DNA of 64,000 nt, taken from contig JAFEDU010000007.1 of assembly GCA_018241425.1 (NCBI GenBank), forward strand, positions 1 through 64,000. The letters run 5' to 3'. The position numbers and the translations under genes are program-made. This DNA comes from Pseudomonadota bacterium (GTDB taxonomy: Bacteria > Pseudomonadota > Gammaproteobacteria > Steroidobacterales > Steroidobacteraceae). The notes under the pieces were generated by a model. That model was not told where the DNA came from, did no database searches, and worked only from the letters and a program-made list of their open reading frames with translations. Shown here one piece after another: positions 53,937 through 62,522 of the stretch (within the stretch, counting starts at the first letter, position 1; every line of letters starts with the position of its first letter).

Positions 53937-54515
53937 ATGAGCGAGACCCCGCTGACCCGCACCGCGCGGGCCAACCTCGAACCGGCCTGGCAGCCGGCCT
54001 GGGACATGCTGAACGGACTGACGGGCTCGGCCACCTTCGTCGAGGTGTTCGCGCAGGCGCCGCAGCTCCTGACCTTCGTGATGGGGGAGTTCTACCAGAA
54101 GGTGTTCTTTGGAGGCGAGGTGCCGCAGCGCTACAAGCAGCTCGCGCGGCTGCGCCTGTCGCTCCTGCACGGCTGCCAGACCTGCAACCGCCAGAACATT
54201 CCCGGCGCCCTTGGGGCCGGGTTCACGCAGCCGCAGCTGGACGCGCTCGCACGCGAGGATTTCACGCCCTTCACCGAGGCCGAGCGCGCCGTGATCGATT
54301 ACGCCTCCCAGGTGGCGCTCACCAACATGGACGGCGAACTCACGCCCGCGCGCTTCCGTGCGCTGCGCGCGCACTTCACCGAGGCGCAGATCCTGGAGCT
54401 CGGCGTCGCCATGGCCGTGATCTCCGGCATGGCGAAGCTCTCGTTCGTGCTCAACCTGGTCGACAAGGAAAGCTACTGCCCGTTCGCCACGGAGGGCGTG
54501 CGCGCCCAGGCCTGA
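53937..54515 (+). CDS. AhpD-like carboxymuconolactone decarboxylase-family protein
   Basis: The 192-residue helical protein has the AhpD/CMD motif RLRLSLLHGCQTCNRQN with a CxxC pair and downstream His-free LGAGFTQPQLDAL; the helix VAMAVISGMAKLSFVLNLV closes it. CxxC members are alkylhydroperoxidase-like; others decarboxylate ring-cleavage lactones. ATG 53937 is preferred over the upstream frame, which runs through the promoter. It is regulated together with the divergent GST, suggesting redox or detoxification support of the pathway. Confidence 0.89.
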   Translation: MSETPLTRTARANLEPAWQPAWDMLNGLTGSATFVEVFAQAPQLLTFVMGEFYQKVFFGGEVPQRYKQLARLRLSLLHGCQTCNRQNIPGALGAGFTQPQLDALAREDFTPFTEAERAVIDYASQVALTNMDGELTPARFRALRAHFTEAQILELGVAMAVISGMAKLSFVLNLVDKESYCPFATEGVRAQA

Positions 54516-54531
54516 GGACGCGCCTCGTGCG

Positions 54532-54921
54532 CTAGAAGAGCGCGGACGCCACCAGCACGATCCCGGCGAACGACACGCCCCACACCAGCGAGCGCACCAC
54601 CGGAATGCCGATCACGTACACCGGCAGGTAAGCCAGGCGCGCCCAGAAGTACAGCTGCGCCCCGAGCGCCGTGCGCGGAGTCTCCAGGTGCAGCGCGGCG
54701 ACCGCCAGCACCGCGGCGGCGAAGAACGCGAAGGTCTCGAGGAAATTCTGGCTGGCGCGCTGGGCGCGGCCGCCGGCACCCTGCAGCGGGCTCGTCGGCT
54801 CGTCGCGGTTGCCCGCGTTCCACGGCAGCCCGCGCCGCGCGGTAGCGAAGTACGCCGCCGTGAACACGTACGCGAAGCCAAGCGCGATCGACCACGCCAG
54901 CATGTGGATCTCGGTCGTCAT
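54532..54921 (-). CDS. MAPEG-family membrane protein
   Basis: The 129-residue inner-membrane protein has four hydrophobic segments: IHMLAWSIALGFAYVFTAAYFA, then NFLETFAFFAAAVLAVAAL and LYFWARLAYLPVYVIGIPVV and SLVWGVSFAGIVLV. The RASQNFLETF motif is typical of MAPEG (glutathione-linked eicosanoid-type) proteins. It is convergent with the AhpD-like gene (16-base gap). Enzymatic role here unknown; association with GST-like functions is plausible. Confidence 0.9.
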   Translation of the reverse strand: MTTEIHMLAWSIALGFAYVFTAAYFATARRGLPWNAGNRDEPTSPLQGAGGRAQRASQNFLETFAFFAAAVLAVAALHLETPRTALGAQLYFWARLAYLPVYVIGIPVVRSLVWGVSFAGIVLVASALF

Positions 54922-54953
54922 GAAGTCTCCCCTCGAGGTCTTGGCGCGCTCAG

Positions 54954-54991
54954 AAAAAGGAACCCCCGGGAAGCGCGCGCCGCCCGGGGGT
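54954..54991 (-). terminator. Rho-independent terminator of the HiPIP gene
   Basis: Read on the minus strand, ACCCCCGGG and CCCGGGGGT (plus-strand arms 54962-54970 and 54983-54991) form a 9-bp GC-rich stem, followed by TCCTTTTTC. It begins 31 bases after the HiPIP stop. Confidence 0.82.
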
Positions 54992-55022
54992 CGTAGACTG
55001 ATCTACATGAGAGGGCCGGGCT

Positions 55023-55352
55023 TCAGGCCTTCTTCACCCATACCTTGCACCAGCCGTTCTGGTTGACCAGCTTGCCGGCGAAGATGTTGCACGGCCGCCA
55101 TTCGTCGCCGGGCTTGCCCTGCAGCTGTGCGCAGGTGTTGCACATCTGGCCCGCCGCGTAGGTCGGGAAAGCCTTGGCGTCGACGGTCTTGGCGCTCTCG
55201 TGGTAACCGAGGGCCTGCGCGGTGGGGTCCGTCGGGCTCAGGTGCGCGGGCGCATCGGCACGCGCGGTGCGGACAGTGCTCGCAGCGCCGGCCGCGCCGA
55301 CGACGACGGCAATCCCCTTCAGTGCATCGCGACGTGAGAACGTTTGACTCAT
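55023..55352 (-). CDS. High-potential iron-sulfur protein (HiPIP) with Tat signal
   Basis: The 109-residue periplasmic protein has a twin-Arg signal (SRRDALKGIAVVVGAAGAA) and four C-terminal cysteines arranged as in HiPIPs: QMCNTCAQL, EWRPCNIF, NGWCKVW. They hold a [4Fe-4S] cluster. HiPIPs carry electrons to terminal oxidases or reaction centres. It has its own terminator. A Fur-box-like site lies 106 bases upstream, in the divergent region shared with the collagen-like lipoprotein. Confidence 0.95.
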   Translation of the reverse strand: MSQTFSRRDALKGIAVVVGAAGAASTVRTARADAPAHLSPTDPTAQALGYHESAKTVDAKAFPTYAAGQMCNTCAQLQGKPGDEWRPCNIFAGKLVNQNGWCKVWVKKA

Positions 55353-55457
55353 CTGACTATCCCCTGGTGAGTGTTGACGAGAGAAGCGCTGATTTTCAGC
55401 GAGATGGGGGCGGCGCGTCCATGAGCATTTGTGGCACGCCCCGCGCGGCGTTCCAGA

Positions 55458-55472
55458 TGAAAGTAATTATCA
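55458..55472. promoter_or_regulatory. Fur-box-like site
   Basis: TGAAAGT-A-ATTATCA matches the 7-1-7 Fur consensus TGATAAT-N-ATTATCA at 12 of the 14 arm positions. It lies between the divergent HiPIP (start 55352) and the collagen-like lipoprotein (start 55548), 76 bases before the latter. Confidence 0.62.
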
Positions 55473-55547
55473 TTTCGGATGCGACCCCGGCTCGTCGTGC
55501 GACAGGCTGAAGTCAACACGAAGAGGCACAAACCCGTTGAACCGGGC

Positions 55548-56546
55548 ATGAACCGCACGCTACAGCTCATTGCCGGACTCGCCGCGATCACGGTCACGCT
55601 CGCAGGCTGCGACACCCTGGGCGTTGCGCTGGGCCTGCGCATGCGCCTCGCCAAAGCGCCCGTTACCGCGATCATCCCGGCCCTGGTACCCGATACGCTC
55701 TCCCCGGGGGCGAAGGGAGAACTGGTGGTGACCGCCACGACCGCCGACGGGCACACCTACGCCACCGAGGGTGTGGGCAACGGCAGGGTCACCTGGGACA
55801 GCTTCATCTTCACGCCCACGGTCGTCGCGATGAAGGGCGGCACCGTGACCCTGCCCGCCGATCCGCGCGCGAGCGATGGGCAGAAGCCCCGCATCGGTGT
55901 TGCCGTCGTGGGGCACCCGGAGGTCACCGCAACGCTCAACATCCCGGTTCGTTACGACGTCGCGTTCGCCTCGCATCACTCCGGTGCCAATGGATTCCCT
56001 GGTATCGACGGGACACCGGGGATGGACGGCAGCAGCGGCATGAGCGGTTCGGCCGATCCCAACAACCCGACGCCCGGAGGCAACGGGGGTGACGGCAGCC
56101 GCGGCGGCGACGGTGGCAACGGGGGCGACGGTGCACCGGGCCCGGCGGTGGCCGTGGCGATGCGCCTGCGCGAGGGCTCCCCGGCACTCCTCGAGTTCCG
56201 GGTGAGTGCCGCGGGCAAGGATCAGTACTACCTGGTCAATCCCGCCGGCGGCTCGCTGGCGATCGATGCGAATGGCGGCGCCGGTGGGCGCGCGGGTTCG
56301 GGCGGGCGCGGGGGGCGCGGGGGAAGCGGAGGCAGCGGCTCACCGCCGGGGATGTCCGGGTTTGACGGCATGAGCGGCAGCGACGGACGGCCCGGCAGCG
56401 CGGGCGCCGCCGGATCGTTCACGGTGACGGTCGATCCGGCCGCGCAGCCCTATCTCAACGTGCTCACGCTGACCAACCACGACGGCAACGGCAGGGCCGG
56501 AAAGCTCGCGCTCATCGAGGTCGCGCCGGTGGCGACGCTATGGTGA
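55548..56546 (+). CDS. Collagen-like lipoprotein
   Basis: The 332-residue lipoprotein has a signal peptide with lipobox LAGC (MNRTLQLIAGLAAITVTLAGC) and a beta-rich domain to about residue 145. Two Gly-rich collagen-like stretches follow: about 150-200 (GANGFPGIDGTPGMDGSSG; GGDGSRGGDGGNGGDGAPG) and about 240-290 (GGRAGSGGRGGRGGSGGSGS; GFDGMSGSDGRPGSAGAAG). They are separated and closed by beta-type segments. The Gly-x-y register is only partly perfect. Such proteins usually sit on the cell surface and mediate adhesion or matrix formation. ATG 55548 is the start giving a good lipoprotein signal. Confidence 0.8.
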   Translation: MNRTLQLIAGLAAITVTLAGCDTLGVALGLRMRLAKAPVTAIIPALVPDTLSPGAKGELVVTATTADGHTYATEGVGNGRVTWDSFIFTPTVVAMKGGTVTLPADPRASDGQKPRIGVAVVGHPEVTATLNIPVRYDVAFASHHSGANGFPGIDGTPGMDGSSGMSGSADPNNPTPGGNGGDGSRGGDGGNGGDGAPGPAVAVAMRLREGSPALLEFRVSAAGKDQYYLVNPAGGSLAIDANGGAGGRAGSGGRGGRGGSGGSGSPPGMSGFDGMSGSDGRPGSAGAAGSFTVTVDPAAQPYLNVLTLTNHDGNGRAGKLALIEVAPVATLW

Positions 56547-56562
56547 CCGGGGCGCAGCCACG

Positions 56563-56880
56563 CTACTTGCGGCCCGGCTTTTTCGGCTTGACGGCCTGGT
56601 TGTACGGGTCGTAGCCACCGCCGGTCGAGGGCTCCGGCATGATCCGCAGCTCCTCGTCCTTCGTGTCCTCCATCTTCAGTTCCGGCGCCTCGAGCTTCTT
56701 CATCAGGCGCGAGGTCGCGTCGATGCAGATCCGACTCGTCTGCGCGATGAACTCCCAGACCGCGTTGCCACGATCATCGTGACGGACGCGTCCGCTCGGG
56801 TTCTCGGACGGGTCGGGGACGGCGGAGGTCGCCGGCGCGGCGGGCCGCAGCGGGGGCTTGGGGGACTTCGGGTCTTGCAT
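56563..56880 (-). CDS. Hypothetical protein
   Basis: The 105-residue product is Pro-rich at the N-terminus. A middle helix (VWEFIAQTSRICIDATSRLMKKLEAPELK) is followed by an acidic stretch and a basic C-terminal KPKKPGRK. No domain recognised. ATG 56880 is used because upstream sequence in the frame is not protein-like. It is convergent with the collagen-like gene (16-base gap). Confidence 0.65.
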   Translation of the reverse strand: MQDPKSPKPPLRPAAPATSAVPDPSENPSGRVRHDDRGNAVWEFIAQTSRICIDATSRLMKKLEAPELKMEDTKDEELRIMPEPSTGGGYDPYNQAVKPKKPGRK

Positions 56881-57222
56881 GGACGTCAGGGTCGGATCGA
56901 TACGCCGTAAAAGCGCACACCTTATATAGTGCTCCGATCCTGTATCGGCCGCGATGTTCCGGTCAGCGTACCCGGATCGCCGGACTGTGCGACGTTTCAC
57001 ACTCGGGACCAACCGCCGCAGTCCGCGCCGGAGCGGCGGGCGTTCACCGTCGCCCTGTGGCGACGCGAATTGCCTGCCGCCTCGCGCTTAACCCCCGGAC
57101 TCAAGGGGAAATTTTCCCCAATGGCGAAGCTTGCACCTGTCATGGGTGCCGGAGGAGACTTAACTCGGCGCGGATAACAGACAAATTCTCACAAAGGGTG
57201 AAAATCCCAGGGGCTGGAGCGG
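56881..57222. other. 342-base gap with palindrome and possible leader ORF
   Basis: No longer gene is supported. It contains the near-palindrome GGGGAAATTTTCCCC (57105-57119). An 18-codon ATG frame (57121-57177) starts right behind it and covers a small hairpin, GCACC/GGTGC. GGAGGA follows without a start codon in range. Possible regulatory or leader region for the gene at 57223/57256; not established. Confidence 0.4.
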
Positions 57223-57927
57223 GTGCACGGGCAGGCTTACAAGCACGCCCGGCTCATGGATGAGTCCGAGTGGCGAATTGAACTCGCGGCGGATTCCTCC
57301 GAGCCGGAGGATCGGATCGTGCACCGGATTCTGGGGAACGCCACGGCCTACCGCCGCTGGGCGAGCGAGCACGACTTCCTCCTGCGCACGATCTCCGGCC
57401 AGGGGAGGCTCGAGGGCCAGGTGCGGGCACTGAGGTCCGCGGCCATGAACCTCGTCCATCGAAAGTCTCTCTACCAGTACGTGAAGGAGCGCCAGCTGAC
57501 CGGCCCCAAGCGCCGGCGCCTCTTTGAGCTCTTCTATGGCTACCGCGACTACACCAACGCCGTGCTCGCCGAGCACGGCAACTACGTGCGCTGCACCTCG
57601 AGCCTGGTGTGCGCGGAGTACCTGGCCGAGCACCTCATGCACGATGCCGCCATCGTCGACCCGATGGCGCTCTACGAGGAACGCTACGCGGAGTACTTCC
57701 GCGCCTTCTGCGACGGGGAGCTGGCCGAGACTGAGGAAGAGCGCGTGGCCGCCGAACCACTCGATGCGCTGCGCCCGCTCCTGAAGTTCCAGCTGGCCGA
57801 GGCGCGCACCGCCATCCTTTCCCTGCCGCTCGCGCCCGCACGCGAATGGCGCGAAGTCGAGATCCGCCGCCCGACCGGCCAGACCCAGAAGATCCGGGCG
57901 CTCGATGCGAGCAAGCTGCCGCGCTGA
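57223..57927 (+). CDS. Conserved-looking protein of unknown function
   Basis: The 234-residue (GTG 57223) or 223-residue (ATG 57256) protein is mostly helical, rich in Arg/Glu/Tyr, without signal or membrane segments. Distinct parts include HRILGNATAYRRWASEHDF, SLYQYVKERQLTGPKRRRLF, YRDYTNAVLAEHGNYVRC and a C-terminal RAARTA-like helix. I do not recognise a family. It precedes the TIR-TolB-TPR gene by 43 bases on the same strand, so co-expression is possible. Confidence 0.72.
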   Translation: MHGQAYKHARLMDESEWRIELAADSSEPEDRIVHRILGNATAYRRWASEHDFLLRTISGQGRLEGQVRALRSAAMNLVHRKSLYQYVKERQLTGPKRRRLFELFYGYRDYTNAVLAEHGNYVRCTSSLVCAEYLAEHLMHDAAIVDPMALYEERYAEYFRAFCDGELAETEEERVAAEPLDALRPLLKFQLAEARTAILSLPLAPAREWREVEIRRPTGQTQKIRALDASKLPR

Positions 57928-57970
57928 TATCGGCTAAGCTCCCGCCCCGGGCAGCGCTCCGGGGCGGGTT

Positions 57971-59923
57971 GTGTCGGATCAATCCAAGGCCGTCTTCATC
58001 AGCTACGCATCTGAGGATGGGGATGCCGCGCAGCGCATCGCCGATGCGCTGAAGAGCGCGGGCGTCGAGGTGTGGTTCGACCGCAGCGAGCTGCGCGGCG
58101 GGGAGGCCTGGGACCACACCATCCGCCAACGCATCCGCGACTGCCGGCTGTTCGTCGCGATCATCTCCGCCAACACCGAGCAGCGGCTCGAGGGTTACTT
58201 CCGCCGCGAGTGGAAGCTCGCCGCGGACCGCATGGACGACATGGCGAGCCGGGTCGCCTTCCTGCTGCCGGTCCTGATCGATGGCACGCCGGAAAGCGTG
58301 GCCGAAGTGCCTGACAGATTCCGCCAGCTGCACTGGACGCACCTGCCGGGCGGTGAGGCGACGCCCGCGTTCGTTGCGCGCGTCAGCGCACTGCTGAGCG
58401 GGGAAGCCTCCGGTGCGGGGCCGGTCCGACCCGCGCCAGCGCCACCGCCCACCGTGGTCGTGCGGCGCCCGCGGGTCGCGCTCGCCGCCGCGGTCGTGCT
58501 TACCCTGATCGCGGCCGGCGCGCTCCTCGTCGTGCCGCGGTACCTGCACCGGAGCGCTGTCGCCAGCGCGGCGCCGGAGAAATCGCTGGCCGTGCTGCCG
58601 TTCGTGGACCTGAGCGAGAAACACGACCAGGAGTACTTCGCCGACGGGCTCGCCGAGGAACTCATCGACCTGCTGGGGCGCAGCTCGGGGCTGAAGGTCA
58701 TCTCACGCACTTCTTCGTTCTCCTTCAAGGGCCGCAGCGAGGACATCCCGACCATCGCCGCGAAGCTCAATGTAGCGAACGTTCTCGAGGGCAGTGTGCG
58801 CCGCGCGGGCGACCGGCTGCGCGTCACGACGCAGCTCGTCGCCGCGGCGAACGGGCAGCGGCTGTGGTCGCAGACCTACGACCGCGACATCAAGGACGTG
58901 TTCGCGGTCCAGGACGAAATCGCGGGTGCGGTGGCGGTAGCGCTGAAGGCGCAGCTTGCGGGCGCGGCGCCCGCGAGCGCGCGCGGCACCTCCAACGCCG
59001 AGGCCTACGACCAGCTGCTCCTGTGCCGGCAGTTCATGCGCCGGCGTGTCACGGAAGGCTACCGGCGGGCCGTCGAGGAGTGCGGGCATGCCGTCGCGCT
59101 CGATCCTGCCTACGGCGCCGCCTACGGCGAACTCGCGCTGGCACAGGCCACGCTCGGGGACCAGAGCGGTGACCGTGCTCTCCTGGAGCAGTCATTCGCC
59201 ACCGCAGACAAGGCCGTGGCGCTCGCCCCGCAGGATGCGGAGGCCTACGCCGGGCGCGGGGCGGTGCGCCTGTTCCGCTTCGACTGGAGCGGCGCGCGCG
59301 CGGACTTCACACGCGCCCTGGAGCTGGCACCGGAAAACGGCGAGGTGCTGAGCCAGTACGGGCTGCTGCTGCTGGCACTCGGGCATTACGGCGAGTCCAT
59401 GGCTCAGCTGAAGAAGGCGCTCGAGATCGATCCGCTGTCCCCGGATGCCTGGACATTCATGGGCTACGACCATCTCGCCCTGAAGGACCTGGATGCCTGC
59501 ACCGCTGCCCTGCGGCGTGCGCTGGACCTCGCGCCGCAGAGCGCCTGGGCGGGCTACGGGATCGGCATGAGCCTCTTGCTGCAGCGTCGCTTTGCGGACG
59601 CCCTGGCCCAGGGGGAGTCGATCGTGGAGCCGACCCTCGCGCTGGCCATCCGCGCTGCGGCGGAGTTCTCGCTCGGCCACGAGGCGCGCTCCCGGGCGCT
59701 CCTCGAGGAACTGATCCGGGAGCACGCGGACTCCGGGGCCTACCAGGTGGCCGAGGTCTACGCCTGGCGGGGCGAGCACGAGGCGGCGCTGCAGTGGCTC
59801 GAGCGCGCCCGGCGGCAGCTCGACGGCGGCCTCCAGTTCGTGAAGTTCGAGCCGCTCGTCGACTCGCTGCGCGGCGACCCCCGCTTCGCCGAGTTCCTCA
59901 GTCGCATGAACCTCGCCGACTGA
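57971..59923 (+). CDS. TIR-TolB-like-TPR signalling protein
   Basis: The 650-residue protein has an N-terminal TIR domain (about 5-145) with FISYASEDGDAAQ, the BB-loop WFDRSELRGGEAW and the Glu in FRREWKLAAD (E80) at the position used by TIR NADases. A single membrane helix lies at about 169-188. A TolB/adenylate-cyclase-associated domain follows (LAVLPFVDLSEKHDQEYFADGLAEEL, in parts; ISRTSSFSFKG; NVLEGSVRRAGDRLRV), then TPR repeats (about 350-640). TolB-TPR proteins of this layout usually carry a winged helix or cyclase; here it is replaced by TIR. GTG 57971. NADase or scaffold activity is unproven. Confidence 0.86.
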   Translation: MSDQSKAVFISYASEDGDAAQRIADALKSAGVEVWFDRSELRGGEAWDHTIRQRIRDCRLFVAIISANTEQRLEGYFRREWKLAADRMDDMASRVAFLLPVLIDGTPESVAEVPDRFRQLHWTHLPGGEATPAFVARVSALLSGEASGAGPVRPAPAPPPTVVVRRPRVALAAAVVLTLIAAGALLVVPRYLHRSAVASAAPEKSLAVLPFVDLSEKHDQEYFADGLAEELIDLLGRSSGLKVISRTSSFSFKGRSEDIPTIAAKLNVANVLEGSVRRAGDRLRVTTQLVAAANGQRLWSQTYDRDIKDVFAVQDEIAGAVAVALKAQLAGAAPASARGTSNAEAYDQLLLCRQFMRRRVTEGYRRAVEECGHAVALDPAYGAAYGELALAQATLGDQSGDRALLEQSFATADKAVALAPQDAEAYAGRGAVRLFRFDWSGARADFTRALELAPENGEVLSQYGLLLLALGHYGESMAQLKKALEIDPLSPDAWTFMGYDHLALKDLDACTAALRRALDLAPQSAWAGYGIGMSLLLQRRFADALAQGESIVEPTLALAIRAAAEFSLGHEARSRALLEELIREHADSGAYQVAEVYAWRGEHEAALQWLERARRQLDGGLQFVKFEPLVDSLRGDPRFAEFLSRMNLAD

Positions 59924-60060
59924 CCGTTTATGTCCGGTCGGGGACCGCCGGGAACGTGCCGGTCGGGAGATGGCTGCGGCCCCCCGGGCCGGATACACTT
60001 TCGCTCCCCTGCAACCGGCCGTCCCTCGGGACGTGCCGCAAGGCCTCCGAGGATCCTGAC

Positions 60061-60522
60061 GTGAAGCTGCACCCGACCGCGCTCGCGCTTTTCGCCCTGG
60101 TGGCCACCGTGGCGCTCGCCGCCTCTCAACCCTACGACGAGAAGGCCAACGCCCGGGCCGAGGTCGAGCAGGCACTGGCGGCGGCGAAGACCGACCACCG
60201 CAAGGTGCTCCTGGTGTTCGGGGCGAACTGGTGCGGCGACTGCCGCGCGCTCGATGCCGCGCTGCACGGCAAGAGCGGTCCGCTGATCGAGGGCAAGTTC
60301 GACGTCGTGAAGATCGACGTCGGCAACTTCGACAAGAACCTCGACATCGACGGCCGCTACGGCCACCCGATCGGCAATGGCATCCCGGCGGTCGTGGTGG
60401 TGGATGCGGACAACAAGGTCCTCTACTCCACCAAGGGCGGCGAGCTCGCCAACGCCCGCAAGATGGGCGAGCAGGGCATCTACGACTTCCTGTCCGCGAA
60501 GGTGGCAACGCCTTCGGGCTGA
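60061..60522 (+). CDS. Secreted thioredoxin-like protein
   Basis: The 153-residue product has a signal peptide (LHPTALALFALVATVALAAS) and a thioredoxin fold with FGANWCGDCRAL (CGDC active site), the strand KFDVVKIDVG and cis-Pro in GIPAVVVVD. It would be a periplasmic thiol-disulfide oxidoreductase. GTG 60061; no ATG is available. It is convergent with the gamma-glutamyltransferase (16-base gap). Confidence 0.9.
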   Translation: MKLHPTALALFALVATVALAASQPYDEKANARAEVEQALAAAKTDHRKVLLVFGANWCGDCRALDAALHGKSGPLIEGKFDVVKIDVGNFDKNLDIDGRYGHPIGNGIPAVVVVDADNKVLYSTKGGELANARKMGEQGIYDFLSAKVATPSG

Positions 60523-60538
60523 AGCGGCCGCGGTCGCC

Positions 60539-62401
60539 CTACCAGCCGATGCCGTAGTCCTCGCCGTGGTTGCTCGAGCCGCCCCAGAGCGTGCCGTGTG
60601 CCCGGTCCAGGAGGATGGCATTGATCGGCCCTGAGCTGCGCTCGACGTAGTCCAGCGTGTATCCCATGCGCTCGAGTTCCTGCCGCACTTGCGGCGGCGT
60701 GGAACTGTTGACCGTCATGCGCCCGGGGAAGGATTCATGGGCGCCGAAGGAATCGCGCATCTGGTAGCTCGTGATGTTGGCGGCCTCGGTCGCCTCCTGC
60801 ACGGTCATCCCGAACTCCTCGACGTCGAGGAAGAACTGCAGCAGGTTCTGGTCCTGCGTGTCTCCGCCCTGCACCGAGAACACCAGCACCGGCTTGCCGT
60901 CCTTCAGTGCCAGCGTCGGGGTGAGCGTCGCGCGCGGCCGCTTGCCCGGCGCGAGCACGTTGTAGGGATTGTCCCTGGCATCCAGCACGAACGACTGCAT
61001 GCGCTGGGAGAGCCCGATGCCGGTCCTGCCGGCGATCACCGCCGGCACCCAGCCGCCGGAGGGCGTGACCGAGACCGCCCAGCCTTCCGCGTCCGCGGCC
61101 TCGACACTGGTGGTCCCGAGGCGGAACGTGCGGTTGAACTCCGCGAGCGCCGTGGGGGTCGCCTGCGGCACCTTCGTGTGCCATTCCCTCAGAAGCTTCG
61201 CGAACGGGTTCTTGCCACCCTGGTAGGGGTACGGGTCGCCCGGCTTCACATCCGGGTCGTTGTGGTCGGGGTTGATGAGCTTCGCGCGCGCGCGGGCGTA
61301 GTCCTTGGAGAGCAGGCCCCGGATCGGCGAGAGCGGCGGGAAGTCGGGGTCGCCGTAGTAGAAGTCACGGTCGGCATAAGCGAGGTTCATCGCCTGGTAG
61401 AGCGTGTGGATGTAGCGCGCCGAGTTGTAACCCATCGACTTCAGGTCGAAGTTCTCCAGGATGTTGAGCGTCTGCAACATCACCGGGCCCTGCACCCAGG
61501 TGGTGAGCTTGTACACCTCGATGCCCCTGTAGCTGGTGTGCACCGGCTGCTCGATCTTCACCTTCCAGTGGTCGAGGTCCGCCAGCGTGATCAGGCCGCC
61601 CGCCTCCTGCACGCCGCGCACGAACTCGCGCGCGATGTCGCCGCGGTAGAAGCGGTCGTAGGCGGCGTAGATCGCGGTCTTGCGGTCCTTGCCGGCCGCG
61701 AGCGCCTGGCTCTCCGCCTCGACCAGCTTGCGCAGGGTGGCCGCAAGGTCCGGCTGGTGGAACATCTCCCCCGGCTCGGGGGCCTCGTGCGCGCTGCCCA
61801 GGTGCGGCAGCAGGATGCGGCGTGACTCGGGCCAGCCCTTGAGGCGCTCCTTGTTCTTCTCGATGGTGCGCACCAGCTCGGCTTCCATCGGATAGCCGTC
61901 CGCCATCTGGATGGCGGGCGCCAGCACCTCCTTGAGGCTCATCGTGCCGTACTCGGCCAGCATGGTCATAAGCCCGCCCGGGGTGCCCGGAGTCACGGCC
62001 GAGAGCGGCCCGAACTCGGGCGGCACCCGCATGCCCTGCTTCTTGAAGAACTCGGGCGTGGCCCCGGTGGGGGCGACCCCGAGCCCGTTGATGCCGATGA
62101 CCTCCCCGGTGTGCGGGTTGTAGATCAGTGCCTGGGTCTCCCCGCCCCAGGAGAGCGTGTCCCACATGGTCGAGGTCGCCGCGATCATGGCGCAGGCGGC
62201 ATCGACCGCGTTGCCGCCCTTCTGGAAGATCGACGCGCCCGCGGTCGCCGCGAGCGGCTTGCCGGTGACGGCCATCCAGTGGGCGCCGTGGAGCGGCGGC
62301 TTCTGGGTCTGCGGGCGCGCAGGCGCGGCGCTGGCCGCGAGCAGGGCGGCGGCGCCGCAAAGGCAGGCCGCCAGGATCTTCCGGGGGTGAGCCAGGTTCA
62401 T
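60539..62401 (-). CDS. ggt: Gamma-glutamyltransferase
   Basis: The 620-residue periplasmic Ntn-hydrolase has a signal peptide (LAACLCGAAALLAASAAPA), the GGNAVDAACAM motif and PGTPGGLMTML. The self-cleavage Thr is in GTTSVEAADAEG. The usual TTHFSV reads TTSVEA here, so it is a divergent member. The small subunit carries VSVTPSGG. It hydrolyses or transfers gamma-glutamyl groups of glutathione or related compounds. ATG 62401 is chosen for the signal peptide; the frame reaches 62530. Confidence 0.89.
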   Translation of the reverse strand: MNLAHPRKILAACLCGAAALLAASAAPARPQTQKPPLHGAHWMAVTGKPLAATAGASIFQKGGNAVDAACAMIAATSTMWDTLSWGGETQALIYNPHTGEVIGINGLGVAPTGATPEFFKKQGMRVPPEFGPLSAVTPGTPGGLMTMLAEYGTMSLKEVLAPAIQMADGYPMEAELVRTIEKNKERLKGWPESRRILLPHLGSAHEAPEPGEMFHQPDLAATLRKLVEAESQALAAGKDRKTAIYAAYDRFYRGDIAREFVRGVQEAGGLITLADLDHWKVKIEQPVHTSYRGIEVYKLTTWVQGPVMLQTLNILENFDLKSMGYNSARYIHTLYQAMNLAYADRDFYYGDPDFPPLSPIRGLLSKDYARARAKLINPDHNDPDVKPGDPYPYQGGKNPFAKLLREWHTKVPQATPTALAEFNRTFRLGTTSVEAADAEGWAVSVTPSGGWVPAVIAGRTGIGLSQRMQSFVLDARDNPYNVLAPGKRPRATLTPTLALKDGKPVLVFSVQGGDTQDQNLLQFFLDVEEFGMTVQEATEAANITSYQMRDSFGAHESFPGRMTVNSSTPPQVRQELERMGYTLDYVERSSGPINAILLDRAHGTLWGGSSNHGEDYGIGW

Positions 62402-62522
62402 GCGGAGCCTTCGGTGTGTGCGGCGGCAGCGGCGCGCACGCAGCATAGAAGAGGTGTGCCCGCCGCGCACGCCCGGGCGCGGATATTCAGGTATCTTGAG
62501 GCTGGGCCTGAGGATCTTCCCG

